A stretch of 64,000 nucleotides of DNA from Glycomyces sambucus (GCF_900102815.1 NZ_FNGF01000003.1:496001-560000), one strand, 5' to 3'. Positions 50,750-59,001 are shown, numbered from the stretch's first letter. Numbers and translations are program-made. The notes: a model not told the origin generated them from the sequence alone.

Positions 50750-51194
50750 TGGATTCCCTCCAGGGGCTCTACTCGGGATCGGTGACCCGCGCCTGCGCCG
50801 AAAGGTGTGTCGACGCGACGTGGTCGAGGGCTGTCACGATGTGCCTATCCTCGCAGCAACCGCCGACGTTCATTCAGTGAAATCCCATTGGACGGGACAG
50901 TAATTTCGTGGAAGTAACGCGCCTGTGCACTCCTGGGACCCCAGAGCCGCAGGAGGTTCGGGGCGATTGCGGAGAAGTCGGGCAGCACAAGGGAATCCGC
51001 GTGCGAGCGCGGTTCATTCCTTGGGAATAACGGATATACGCCGAGGGCGCCCTTGTGGAGGCTCCGCACCCCACCATAGGGCACGGGTGCGACAGGGACC
51101 GCCGGCGCGACTCGCGCCTCCGGTACCAACGGGACCTCGGCCGAGGGATCGGCCCCGGCCCCGGCCCCGGCCCCGGCCCCGGCCCCGGATCAAG
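50750..51194. other. Gene-free region, lower GC, with GGCCCC repeat
   Basis: These 445 bases separate thpR from the MFS gene. The part 50830-51110 is less GC-rich than its surroundings. An open frame there (50845-51129, minus) has mixed third positions unlike real genes here and no ribosome site. Six perfect GGCCCC units fill 51151-51186. Confidence 0.5.
51151..51186. repeat. Six tandem GGCCCC hexamers
   Basis: Six perfect copies of GGCCCC end eight bases before the MFS stop codon. Confidence 0.95.
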
Positions 51195-52457
51195 CTAGGG
51201 CATGGCCTTGCCGGTGATGACCGTCGTGCGGCGGCGCATCTGCGAGCGCTTGGCGAGCATGACGGCGACCGGCGTGACGATGGCGACGATGCCGCCGAGC
51301 CACAGGCCCGAGCGGGCGCCGAACTCCTCCATGACCCAGCCGACCACCGGGGCGAACACGGCCGTGGAGCCGAGGAAGACGAGCATGTACAGGCTGAGCA
51401 CGCGGCCCCGGTAGTCGGGGCGCACGCCCATCTGGACGCGCTGGTTCGCGGCCTGGGCGTAGTAGACCATCGCGAAGCCGGTGGGCGCGAGCAGCAGCAT
51501 CGACGCCCACAGGGTCGGGGCGAAGCCGACGAGGAGGGTGCCGACGCCGAGCAGGCCCGAGGACAGCAGCATCGTGTTCAGGGTGGGCCGCCCGGAGCGG
51601 CGGCCGGAGGCGAGGGACCCGGCGAGCGCGCCGACCGCGAGCGCGGTCAGGAGCAGGCCGTAGGAGTCGGCGCCGGTCTCGAACTCGGTGCGGGCGAGCA
51701 TGGAGAGGGTGAGCGCGAAGTTGAACGTGAAGCCCGAGACCAGGAGCGAGACGACGAGGACCGCGATGATGTCGGGGCGGGCGGCGGCGTAGCGCAGGGC
51801 CTCGCGGATGCCGCCGGCGTCCTCGCGGCGGCGCACGGGGTTGGAGAGGCTGCGGCGCAGCAGGACCGCGCAGGCGACGGCCGGGCCGAGCGCGAGCACG
51901 GCGCACGTGATGATGACGGTGCCGGTGGAGGTCACGGCGATGAGGACCCCGGCGAGGGCGGGGCCGGCGATGCGGCTGGTGTTGAAGATGGCACTGCCGA
52001 GGCCGACGGCGTTGGGGAGCGCTTCGAGATCGACGATCTCGGAGTAGAACGCCTGGCGGGCGGGGCCTTCGATGACGGAGACGGAGCCGAAGGCGGCCAT
52101 GCCGACGTAGACCATCCACAGTTCGATGTGTCCGGTGAGGACGACGGCGCCGAGGCAGGCGGTGACCGTGGCGGAGCCGAGGGAGCACAGGAGGAGGACG
52201 CGGCGCTTGTCGAAGCTGTCGGCGATCTTGCCGCCGTGGAGGCCGAAGAGGAGGTAGGGGCCGAACTGGAGGGCGAGGGTCCAGCCGAGGGCGGTCCCGG
52301 AGTTGCCGGAGAGTTCGAGGACGAGCCAGGAGACGGCGGTGGTCTGGAGCCAGAACGCGAGGGTGCCGACGAGCTGCCCGGAGGCGTACACCCGGAAGGC
52401 GGGGTAGGCGAGGGCTCTGAACGTGTGGCGCAGCTGGCCGAGGAGGACCGGAGACAT
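51195..52457 (-). CDS. MFS transporter, exporter type (MFS_3)
   Basis: This encodes 420 residues with twelve predicted membrane helices. It resembles enterobactin/drug-type MFS exporters, with the A-motif-like GKIADSFDKRRVLL between helices 2 and 3 and the EGPARQAFYSEIVD stretch typical of the group. ATG 52457 lies eight bases after TATCAT, a good -10 box, and a TetR-type palindrome (52477-52490) lies in the -35/-10 spacer. No regulator gene is adjacent. Substrate unknown. Confidence 0.92.
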   Translation of the reverse strand: MSPVLLGQLRHTFRALAYPAFRVYASGQLVGTLAFWLQTTAVSWLVLELSGNSGTALGWTLALQFGPYLLFGLHGGKIADSFDKRRVLLLCSLGSATVTACLGAVVLTGHIELWMVYVGMAAFGSVSVIEGPARQAFYSEIVDLEALPNAVGLGSAIFNTSRIAGPALAGVLIAVTSTGTVIITCAVLALGPAVACAVLLRRSLSNPVRRREDAGGIREALRYAAARPDIIAVLVVSLLVSGFTFNFALTLSMLARTEFETGADSYGLLLTALAVGALAGSLASGRRSGRPTLNTMLLSSGLLGVGTLLVGFAPTLWASMLLLAPTGFAMVYYAQAANQRVQMGVRPDYRGRVLSLYMLVFLGSTAVFAPVVGWVMEEFGARSGLWLGGIVAIVTPVAVMLAKRSQMRRRTTVITGKAMP

Positions 52458-52476
52458 CGCATTCCATGATATTTAC

Positions 52477-52490
52477 TTACCGGTCGGCAA
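52477..52490. promoter_or_regulatory. TetR-type operator upstream of MFS exporter
   Basis: TTACCGGTCGGCAA is a near-perfect inverted repeat of the TTACCG-N2-CGGTAA type used by many TetR repressors. It lies just upstream of the -10 box TATCAT (52471-52466) of the MFS gene, where a repressor would exclude polymerase. Confidence 0.65.
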
Positions 52491-52661
52491 GCCAGTAACT
52501 GAGACCGACTTCTCTCCACCGTCCCGCGAACACCCTCGATCCGTCCCGCATCTCGGGATCCCGCCTCGCCGCCATGAAAAGCATCACCGAAAGAACTCCG
52601 CCCGACGGGCGATCGACCGCGCCCGGAACCGCGACCCCAACGCTTCGAACACCCCGCCCCG

Positions 52662-52706
52662 GCCCGAACCGTCACACCCCCGTGCCAGGGTTTTGACCGG
52701 GGGCCC
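52662..52706 (-). repeat. R-family intergenic repeat, copy R2
   Basis: Inverted to R1 with 40 of 45 positions identical. R1 and R2 bracket thpR and the MFS gene. Confidence 0.85.
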
Positions 52707-52868
52707 AGCGACTCCCGCGCCATGAGGGCTGCCCGGAAACCCCCGCCCAACACCGAAGCGGGACGGACCCGAAGGCGCGCCCCGCCTCGAAAGCAGTGAT
52801 CGCGGATATCGAACAGGCCCAGTCACACCCGCCGGATACGGTCAGGAGTGGGGTCGTCTTGAGGGACA

Positions 52869-52886
52869 TATCCGGAATTCCGGATA
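52869..52886. promoter_or_regulatory. Perfect 18-bp palindrome downstream of sepH
   Basis: TATCCGGAATTCCGGATA is a perfect palindrome, 23 bases past the sepH stop. It may be a protein-binding site or a weak hairpin. Confidence 0.6.
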
Positions 52887-52908
52887 CGCCTGATCCGACC
52901 CGCGAGGG

Positions 52909-53928
52909 CTAGTCCTTGCCGGCGGTCCCGAAGAGCACGTCGTCCCAGCCCGGGAGCTGGTTGCGCGGCTTCGACCCGGCGGCGGCCAGCGGCAGCGCGT
53001 TCAGGTCGTCGTCGGACACGGTGCGCTTGTTCGGGCGCAGCACGGCGAGCGAGGGCACCTCGGGGGTCTCCCGCTGCTCCGGCGCGGTCGTGCCCGGCAG
53101 CCCGAGCTGCGAGGTCCGCTTCCCGCGCCCCTGGACGTCGTCGAGCGGACGCTCCAGGACCTCGCGGAGTCGGTCGCGGCGCAGCGGGTCGGGGCGGCCG
53201 TCGTCGTCGCCGTCGCGCAGCCCGTGCATCGGGTCGCGCGAGGGCCGCACCGGGTCGCCGGGGCGGATCCCCAGGTCGCTCGGCACGTCCTTCGGCCCGG
53301 AGACCTGCTGCGGCAGCGGCGTCGAGAGGAACTGCGCCATCTCGTCGTCGGGCGTCACGGTCTGGCGGGCCCGGTCGAGCTTCCAACGCGCGCGGGCGGT
53401 CGTCTTCCCGGAGGACCACGACGCCTGGACGAGCCACGAGCCGTCCTCGGTGCGCCACGCGTCCCACGACACGGCCTCGGGGTCGACCCCGTGCGTGCCG
53501 AGCTTCACATCGACCACGTTGGACATGCGCTCGCCGCGCTCGGAGGTCGCCAGCCGCGAGCGGCGGGCGGCCTGGGCGAGCATGGCGCGCTCCTGGAGGA
53601 CCGGCCCGGCGTAGCGGAGCACCCGGTCGACGGCGACCTGCGCGGAGGCGGCGATGTCCTCGGCGCTCTCGCCGGCGCGGATGCGGGTCTGGATGTCGCG
53701 GGGGGAGAGGTTGACGGCGGCGGGGCGCTGCGGCACCGGGCGCTTCGCGGCCGACGGCTTGATCGGCGGCGCGTCCGTCTTGGCGCGCAGGGCGTTCCCG
53801 GCTTCGGGGACGTCGACCACGGCGGCGACCCGCTCGTCGAGCGGGAGGGCCAGCAGGCGGCCGAGTTCGTCGGCGAGCACGAGCGCATGACCGTCCTCAG
53901 AGAGGGCTACGAACCGTACCGGCCTCAT
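52909..53928 (-). CDS. sepH: Septation protein SepH
   Basis: This encodes 339 residues. The N-terminal DUF3071 domain contains RPVRFVALSEDGHALVLADE and the helix-turn-helix IQTRIRAGESAEDIAASAQV (~75-100). A disordered Pro/Arg-rich C-terminal half ends in a short LPGWDDVLFG motif. SepH binds FtsZ and promotes filament assembly at the septum in Streptomyces and mycobacteria. ATG 53928 has AGGGG eight bases upstream; GTG 53937 is an alternative. Divergent from DUF2530, the usual actinobacterial neighbour. Confidence 0.94.
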   Translation of the reverse strand: MRPVRFVALSEDGHALVLADELGRLLALPLDERVAAVVDVPEAGNALRAKTDAPPIKPSAAKRPVPQRPAAVNLSPRDIQTRIRAGESAEDIAASAQVAVDRVLRYAGPVLQERAMLAQAARRSRLATSERGERMSNVVDVKLGTHGVDPEAVSWDAWRTEDGSWLVQASWSSGKTTARARWKLDRARQTVTPDDEMAQFLSTPLPQQVSGPKDVPSDLGIRPGDPVRPSRDPMHGLRDGDDDGRPDPLRRDRLREVLERPLDDVQGRGKRTSQLGLPGTTAPEQRETPEVPSLAVLRPNKRTVSDDDLNALPLAAAGSKPRNQLPGWDDVLFGTAGKD

Positions 53929-54125
53929 GCCTTCCACCCCTCGTGTCTTCGTCAGCGCCGCATTGCCAGCTCATCCGAGCGTACGCCCAACCCTACCGGC
54001 GGACCACAACCGGCGGGGTGCCTATACGCGATCGCGGCGGCGCGGGCCCCGGCGGTGTCCCGTCCGCGCCAACGTGATGCCGACTCGCGTCGGCGTGACC
54101 GATTGTCGCGGGGACTGTCGCAGCG

Positions 54126-54131
54126 TACATT
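54126..54131 (+). promoter_or_regulatory. -10 box TACATT of leaderless DUF2530 gene
   Basis: TACATT ends six bases before GTG 54138. Confidence 0.6.
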
Positions 54132-54137
54132 GGCAGC

Positions 54138-54467
54138 GTGTCCACCGACGGAAACTCCCAGCCCCCGGCCGCGTCCGGCTCGTCGGCGAACCCTCGCGCC
54201 GCCTACCAGCGCGTGAAGAAGACGCCCGAGCTGCCGGCCGCCGACGCGGTGCGCCTGCGGATGACGCCGATCGCCGCCATCGGGACTCTGGTGTGGACGG
54301 TCGCCCTCGTGCTCACCCAGTTCTTCCGCGACGACCTCGCGGCCTCGGGCCGCGAATGGTGGAGCGCATGCGCCCTCACCGGCGTCATCGTGGGCCTCCT
54401 CGGCACCGCCGCGATGGCGGTCGCCGACAAGCGCCACTTCGGCAAGGCCCCGCGCGCCCGCGACTGA
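54138..54467 (+). CDS. DUF2530 membrane protein
   Basis: This encodes 109 residues. After a ~35-residue polar N-terminus, two hydrophobic helices (IAAIGTLVWTVALVLT and GVIVGLLGTAAMAVA) define this actinobacterial family. The role is unknown; the gene is regularly found between sepH and DUF3027. GTG 54138 lies six bases after TACATT with no Shine-Dalgarno, so it is probably leaderless. Confidence 0.88.
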   Translation: MSTDGNSQPPAASGSSANPRAAYQRVKKTPELPAADAVRLRMTPIAAIGTLVWTVALVLTQFFRDDLAASGREWWSACALTGVIVGLLGTAAMAVADKRHFGKAPRARD

Positions 54468-54562
54468 CGACCAACTGCCGTGGCCGACGGCCACCGTGCA
54501 CCCGCGGAGTCGGCTCAGCGCGTACGGCGATTCGGGGCGAAGCGGGGACGAGGCCGATCGGC

Positions 54563-54626
54563 GGGCAGCCCGCCGTTCACCTCTGGGTGAGGAGCCCCGG
54601 TCTCAAACGTCCCTCGGGGGTACGAC
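54563..54626 (+). repeat. R-family repeat, copy R3, left flank of DUF3027
   Basis: This 64-base element matches the reverse complement of 55546-55609 at 62 of 64 positions. It lies just past the DUF3027 stop. Confidence 0.92.
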
Positions 54627-54668
54627 AGTTCTCGGGCCCTGAGGCCGGAGTGTCCCCTGATCGGGGGA

Positions 54669-55448
54669 CTACAGGATCTCGGAGCCCTCGTCGTCGTAGA
54701 CGATCTCGGACTTCTCGACGCCCTGCGGCGTCGTGTCCACGAACTCGCTGATCTGGGAGTGCGCGCCGCAGCCGTGGTCGGCGGAGACGACGCGGGCGTC
54801 CTCGGAGGAGTAGAGGTTCGCGCAGGCGCCGAAGGCGAGGCGCATCGAACCGGCCAGCGGCATGAAGAACCCGCAGGTCCCGCAGCGGGCCGGCGCGGGC
54901 GCGGCCTCGGCGATCGGGGCGGTGGGCCCGCGGTCGCCGTCGTACCAGCGCTGCGCGGTCTCGGCGCGGCCCTCGCGGTTCATGACCCGCTCGCGGCCCA
55001 GGCCCAGCTCGTAGGCGATGTCCTCGACGGCGTCGTCGTCGGACAGCTGGTAGGCGGGCATGAGCCGGTCGTCGTCGTCATCGGTGGGGAGGACCTCGCC
55101 GGTGCCGACCTCGCCGCCCTGGAGGCGGTCGGCCCACGGCACCCACGCGGGGGACCGGAGCGCGTCGGGGCCGGGCAGCAGCGCGGACTCGGAGACGGTG
55201 GCGGCGCGGGCGCGCGGGGCGCGGGTGAGCACGACGGCCCAGCGCCAGCCGCGGTAGCCCGGCAGGGTGCACTCGAAGTAGTGGGTGACGACCCGCTCGG
55301 ACTCGGCCTCGACGCTCAGGTGCTCCCCGATCCCGTCACCGGCCTCTTCGGCGGCCTCGCGGGCCTGGTCGACGGCATCGGCGAGGGCCCGGTCCAGGCG
55401 CGGTTTGCGGGTCCGGGTCTTGGCGGCGGCGGTGGAGCTGTCAGGCAC
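54669..55448 (-). CDS. DUF3027 protein
   Basis: This encodes 259 residues, cytoplasmic. A helical N-terminus (~10-60) is followed by a beta-rich domain with YRGWRWAVVLTRAPR, an acidic middle, and a CGTCGFFMPLAG knuckle that may bind zinc with later cysteines. The open frame begins at ATG 55460, but that ATG lies inside a TATGCT -10 box. GTG 55448, seven bases after the box, is therefore the better start for a leaderless mRNA. Function unknown; conserved next to sepH and mqn genes in actinobacteria. It is bracketed by an almost perfect inverted repeat pair. Confidence 0.88.
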   Translation of the reverse strand: MPDSSTAAAKTRTRKPRLDRALADAVDQAREAAEEAGDGIGEHLSVEAESERVVTHYFECTLPGYRGWRWAVVLTRAPRARAATVSESALLPGPDALRSPAWVPWADRLQGGEVGTGEVLPTDDDDDRLMPAYQLSDDDAVEDIAYELGLGRERVMNREGRAETAQRWYDGDRGPTAPIAEAAPAPARCGTCGFFMPLAGSMRLAFGACANLYSSEDARVVSADHGCGAHSQISEFVDTTPQGVEKSEIVYDDEGSEIL

Positions 55449-55455
55449 GCCTTCA

Positions 55456-55461
55456 AGCATA
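55456..55461 (-). promoter_or_regulatory. -10 box TATGCT of leaderless DUF3027 gene
   Basis: TATGCT ends seven bases before GTG 55448. It decides the start, since the more distal ATG overlaps the promoter itself. Confidence 0.65.
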
Positions 55462-55545
55462 GGTCAGCTCGCGGCGGGGACCGGCGGTCGGTGCGGCCGG
55501 GTGAGAGGGGAATGCGCCACACCTGAGGCGCGCAGGGGCGGAAAT

Positions 55546-55609
55546 GTCGTACCCCCGAGGGACGTTTGGAACCGGGGCTCCTCACCCAGAGGTGAACGGC
55601 GGGCTGCCC
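55546..55609 (-). repeat. R-family repeat, copy R4, right flank of DUF3027
   Basis: Inverted copy of R3 (62 of 64 identical), sitting between the divergent DUF3027 and mqnB promoters. Confidence 0.92.
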
Positions 55610-55682
55610 TGCGACCGGCCCGGCGGCCCGTCTGCGTCCGGCGCCACGTTCCCTGCGGAGGCCGCGGGGGCCCGCGGGCCGG

Positions 55683-55688
55683 TACCGT
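55683..55688 (+). promoter_or_regulatory. -10 box TACCGT of leaderless mqnB
   Basis: TACCGT ends seven bases before ATG 55696. Confidence 0.6.
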
Positions 55689-55695
55689 TTCACCC

Positions 55696-56310
55696 ATGCG
55701 AATACTCGTCGTGTGCGCGGTCGCCGAGGAGGCGCAGGCCGTCGAGGCCGGCCGCTCCCTCCGCCACGAGCTGGACATCCTCGTCTGCGGCGTCGGCCCG
55801 GCCGCCGCCGCTGCCGCCACCGCGCGGACCATCGCCGAGAACAGCCACATGGGCCGCGCGTACGACGTCGTCGTCAACGCCGGCATCTGCGGCGCGTTCA
55901 CCGGCCGCGCGAAGATCGGCGACGTGCTCATCGCCACCGACTCCGTCCACGCCGAGCTCGGCGTGGCCCTCCCCTGGCGGTTCCAGCCCATCGACGAGAT
56001 CGGCTTCGGCACCAACCGGATCGGGTGCAACACCGTCCTCACCGTCGCCGTCGAGGGCGTGCGCGGCGAGATCCTCACCCTCGCCTCGATCACCGGCTCC
56101 GACGGGCAGGCCGCGAACCTCGCCCACCGGTACCCCGACGCGGTCGGCGAGGCCATGGAGGGCTTCGGCGTCGCCACGGCCGCCCAGCAGGCGGGCCTGC
56201 CGTTCGCCGAGATCCGGACCGTCTCCAACTTCGTCGGGGACCGCAACGTCGAAGGCTGGGACTGGGGCTCGGCCCTGAAGTCCCTCACCGCCGCCGTCAG
56301 GGAGCTGTAG
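55696..56310 (+). CDS. mqnB: Futalosine hydrolase
   Basis: This encodes 204 residues of the nucleoside-phosphorylase (MTAN-like) fold. It splits futalosine to hypoxanthine and dehypoxanthine futalosine in the futalosine route to menaquinone. Motifs seen are VVVNAGICGAF, the EAMEGFGVA active-site loop and SNFVGDRN. ATG 55696 lies seven bases after TACCGT and gives the family N-terminus MRILVVCAVAEEA; the frame is open upstream but crosses R4. It is followed by mqnD after three bases. Confidence 0.94.
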   Translation: MRILVVCAVAEEAQAVEAGRSLRHELDILVCGVGPAAAAAATARTIAENSHMGRAYDVVVNAGICGAFTGRAKIGDVLIATDSVHAELGVALPWRFQPIDEIGFGTNRIGCNTVLTVAVEGVRGEILTLASITGSDGQAANLAHRYPDAVGEAMEGFGVATAAQQAGLPFAEIRTVSNFVGDRNVEGWDWGSALKSLTAAVREL

Positions 56311-56313
56311 GCA

Positions 56314-57222
56314 ATGGTCGCACTGGGAATCCCGTTCGAAGGCGATGCGCGGCACGACGGCACGACGTCCAGCGCCACCGCGGTCGGCGCTTCGGAGGGC
56401 GGCGCGCTGCACCTCGCGCACTCGCCGTGCCCGAACGACACCTTCATCTACCACGCGTGGACCTCGGGCCTCATCGACGGCGCCCCCGCCACACGGCTGA
56501 CGTTCGCCGACATCGACGTCACCAACTCCGCTTGCGCTCGAGGCGAGTTCGACGTCGCGAAGGTCTCCTACGCGGCCCTGCCGCACCTCGGCCCCGAATG
56601 GCGGCTGCTCCCCGCGGGCGGCGCGCTCGGGCGCGGGTGCGGGCCGCTGGTCCTCACCGGCCCCGGCGGGCTCGCGGACCTCGAAGGCCGCAAGATCGCC
56701 GTCCCCTCCGACCGCAGCACCGCGTTCCTCCTGTTCAACCTGTGGCTGCGCAACCTCGGGAGCCCCGAAGTGGTTGTCGAGGTCGTGCCCTTCGACCAGA
56801 TCATGCCCGCGGTGCGCGAAGGCCGCTACGACGCCGGGCTCGTCATCCACGAGGCCCGGTTCACTTACGGCGAGTACGGCCTCCGCTCCATGGTCGACCT
56901 CGGCGAATGGTGGGAGGGCAGCACCGGCGCCCCGATCCCGCTGGGTGCGATCGTCGCCAAGTCCCACCTCGACACCGACGCGATCACCGCCGCGATCCGC
57001 GCCTCCCTCGACCACGCCTGGGCGCACCCCGAGGACAGCCGCGCGTACATCGCCGAGCACGCCCAGGAGATGTCCGAAGAGGTGTGCCGCAAGCACATCG
57101 AGCTGTACGTCAACGAGTTCTCCCGCGACCTGGGCGACGAGGGGCGCGCCGCGGTCCGGCGCCTCCTCGGCGGCGCCGCCGAACTCGGGCTCGTCCCCGA
57201 GCTGGGCATCGCGATCCCCTAG
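56314..57222 (+). CDS. mqnD: 1,4-dihydroxy-6-naphthoate synthase
   Basis: This encodes 302 residues of the periplasmic-binding-protein fold used as an enzyme. It converts cyclic dehypoxanthine futalosine to 1,4-dihydroxy-6-naphthoate. Family motifs are LAHSPCPNDTFIYHAW, ADIDVTNSACARGEFDVAKVSY and GLVIHEARFTY. About 30 N-terminal residues precede the usual start; the start ATG 56314 follows mqnB by three bases. mqnA, mqnC and the remaining pathway genes are not in this window. Confidence 0.95.
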   Translation: MVALGIPFEGDARHDGTTSSATAVGASEGGALHLAHSPCPNDTFIYHAWTSGLIDGAPATRLTFADIDVTNSACARGEFDVAKVSYAALPHLGPEWRLLPAGGALGRGCGPLVLTGPGGLADLEGRKIAVPSDRSTAFLLFNLWLRNLGSPEVVVEVVPFDQIMPAVREGRYDAGLVIHEARFTYGEYGLRSMVDLGEWWEGSTGAPIPLGAIVAKSHLDTDAITAAIRASLDHAWAHPEDSRAYIAEHAQEMSEEVCRKHIELYVNEFSRDLGDEGRAAVRRLLGGAAELGLVPELGIAIP

Positions 57223-57350
57223 CGCCCGAGGACGGGTCGCGCTTCGTGGCCGCGCTGTCACCCGGACGGTCCGGACCGTTCGGTTCACGCCACGCTAGGC
57301 TTGACGGACGCAGCAGTAGCCGGCAAGAGAGAGAAGTTCGAGGTTCAGCG

Positions 57351-57749
57351 GTGCCCAGTGGTCGAGTGAAATGGTTCGACGCCGAGAAGGGATTCGGATT
57401 CGTCTCCCGCGACGACGGCGGCAAGGACGTCTTCGTGCATCGCGACGCGCTCCCCGAAGGCGTGGAGGAACTCGCCAAGGGGACGAAGGTCGAGTACAGC
57501 ATCATCGACACGCGCCGGGGCGTCCAGGCCATGGGCCTGCACGTGCTGGCCGCCCCGCAGGCCGGCGCCACCGCGGTCCCCGAGTCGCCGAAGCGCTCGC
57601 CCGAGGAGCTCAACAGCCTCCTCCAGGACCTCATCGGCGTGCTCGAACAGCAGGTCATGCCGCCGCTCTCGCGCGGACGCCGCCCCGACCGCAAGACCGG
57701 CGCCAAGATCGCCGAACTCCTCCGCGCCGTCGCCACCGACCTCGAGTAG
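57351..57749 (+). CDS. Cold-shock domain protein with C-terminal extension
   Basis: This encodes 132 residues. The cold-shock domain (~1-66) has both RNA-binding motifs, KGFGFVSRDD and DVFVHRDAL. A further ~65 residues follow, basic and helical (EELNSLLQDLIGVLEQQVMPPL then RGRRPDRKTGAKIAELLRAVA). That makes it about twice the length of CspA; this longer form is common beside mqnD in actinobacteria. GTG 57351 has GAGG eight bases upstream; TAGGCT near 57294 may be its -10 box. Confidence 0.92.
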   Translation: MPSGRVKWFDAEKGFGFVSRDDGGKDVFVHRDALPEGVEELAKGTKVEYSIIDTRRGVQAMGLHVLAAPQAGATAVPESPKRSPEELNSLLQDLIGVLEQQVMPPLSRGRRPDRKTGAKIAELLRAVATDLE

Positions 57750-57752
57750 CCG

Positions 57753-57871
57753 GAGCCGCCAGTCCGGGCGAGGGCCCGGGACGGCGCCGACCGCGAGCGT
57801 CCGGTCCGCACGGTGCTCCTAGGCGGAGCGGATTTCGAGCCGCCGGTCCAGGCCAAGGTCCGGGACGGCGC
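57753..57871. repeat. Direct repeat just after the cold-shock gene
   Basis: The 35 bases at 57753-57787, starting four bases after the stop, recur at 57837-57871 with 30 of 35 identical. Confidence 0.8.
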
Positions 57872-57925
57872 GCAGCGCCGCACGGTCCGCCTATACCGGC
57901 CCGAATCCGTGGAGGACTCGCGACT

Positions 57926-57970
57926 CCCCGCTTGTCGGACCCTTGGGGCAGGGTTGTCGACCGGGGGCCC
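57926..57970 (-). repeat. R-family repeat, copy R5
   Basis: The minus-strand sequence begins GGGCCCCCGGTCGACAACCC like R1. It is followed on the plus strand by GGACATTTCCGTTATATCC, which is echoed next to R6. Confidence 0.75.
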
Positions 57971-58027
57971 ATTGGTAGGGACATTTCCGTTATATCCGTG
58001 GAAAACGGCACGACGCGTGTGCCGGGA

Positions 58028-58033
58028 TAGGCT
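58028..58033 (+). promoter_or_regulatory. -10 box TAGGCT of leaderless larE
   Basis: TAGGCT ends six bases before GTG 58040. Confidence 0.6.
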
Positions 58034-58039
58034 CGTGCG

Positions 58040-58906
58040 GTGACCTCTCAGGCGACTCCCCAAGCAGCCCTTGCCGCGTCCGGCGCGGTCGACGCGCTGC
58101 TCGCGCGACTCGCCGCGCTGCCCTCGCTCATGGTGGCGTTCTCGGGCGGCGCGGACTCGGCGTTCCTGCTCGCGGCCGCCGTCCGGGCCCTCGGTCCCGA
58201 GCGGGTCGAGGCCGCCACCGCCGTCTCGCCGTCGCTGCCGCTCGCCGAACTCGACCGGGCGCGCGCGTTCGCCGAAGGGCTCGGGGTCGCGCACCACGCG
58301 CCGGCGACGGACGAGCTGTCCCGGGAGGGCTACCGCGCCAACGCCGGGGACCGCTGCTTCTTCTGCAAGACCGAGCTGATGAGCGTCGTCGGCCCGCTCG
58401 CCGCGGCGCGCGGGATCGGCGCGGTCGCGACCGGGACCAACGCGGACGACCTCGCGGCCGGGTTCCGGCCGGGCATCCGCGCGGCCGCCGGGGCAGGGGC
58501 GATCACGCCGCTGGCCGACGCCGGGCTCACCAAGGCCGAGATCCGCGCCGCGTCGCGGGCGTGGGGACTGGCCACTTGGGACAAGCCCGCGGCGGCGTGC
58601 CTGGCGAGCCGTATCGCGTACGGGGTCGAGGTGACGGCCGAGGGGCTGCGCCGGGTCGCCGAGGCCGAGGAGGCCCTGCGCGGCGCGTTCGGCGAGGCGT
58701 CGATCCCGGTGCGCAACCTGCGGGTGCGCGATATGGGCGGCGGTGCCGCACGGGTGGAGATCGACGCCGAGCTGGTGGCCGAGGTGGCGGCGCGGCCGTC
58801 ACTGCTGGAGGCCGTGACGGGCTTCGCGGAGGTGCGGCTGGACGCGCAGGGGTTCCGGTCGGGGGCGATGAACGAGCTGCTGCCGGATCCGGAGCGGTAC
58901 CGCTAG
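58040..58906 (+). CDS. larE: ATP-dependent sacrificial sulfur transferase LarE
   Basis: This encodes 288 residues of the PP-loop ATP pyrophosphatase family. The P-loop is VAFSGGADSAFL; later motifs are CFFCKTEL and KPAAACLASRI, with the cysteine that donates sulfur in LarE expected in this last region. LarE adds sulfur to a pyridinium dicarboxylate to make the nickel-pincer cofactor. larA, larB and larC are not in this window, so its use here is open. GTG 58040 follows TAGGCT by six bases, so it is probably leaderless. It is flanked by R5 and R6. Confidence 0.92.
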   Translation: MTSQATPQAALAASGAVDALLARLAALPSLMVAFSGGADSAFLLAAAVRALGPERVEAATAVSPSLPLAELDRARAFAEGLGVAHHAPATDELSREGYRANAGDRCFFCKTELMSVVGPLAAARGIGAVATGTNADDLAAGFRPGIRAAAGAGAITPLADAGLTKAEIRAASRAWGLATWDKPAAACLASRIAYGVEVTAEGLRRVAEAEEALRGAFGEASIPVRNLRVRDMGGGAARVEIDAELVAEVAARPSLLEAVTGFAEVRLDAQGFRSGAMNELLPDPERYR

Positions 58907-58955
58907 CGCTGGGCGGGTGGATATTTCGGCATATTCCCGAAATGTTCCGAGTGAT

Positions 58956-59001
58956 GGGCCCCCCGTTCAACAACCCTGACGTATGGGTGTGACAGGGGTT
59001 G
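58956..59001 (+). repeat. R-family repeat, copy R6
   Basis: Begins GGGCCCCCCGTTCAACAACC and ends near GTGTGACAGG. It is inverted relative to R5 on the far side of larE and, like R5, is flanked by an AT-richer palindromic stretch. Confidence 0.75.

Larger units (their letters stand above)
52491..52908. other. Gene-free region between MFS and sepH with repeat and palindrome
   Basis: No gene is visible. The region holds R2 (52662-52706) and the palindrome at 52869-52886. Short open frames here have no ribosome site and mixed codon use. Confidence 0.5.

Noticed and set aside
50845-51129. Minus-strand frame of 94 residues between thpR and the MFS gene
   Set aside because: Third codon positions are mixed rather than strongly GC, no ribosome site or leaderless -10 box is seen, and I recognise no family. 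It might be a gene remnant.
52013-52026. CebR-like TGGGGAGCGCTTCG inside the MFS gene
   Set aside because: It lies deep in coding sequence, lacks the second half of the palindrome and is not near a promoter.
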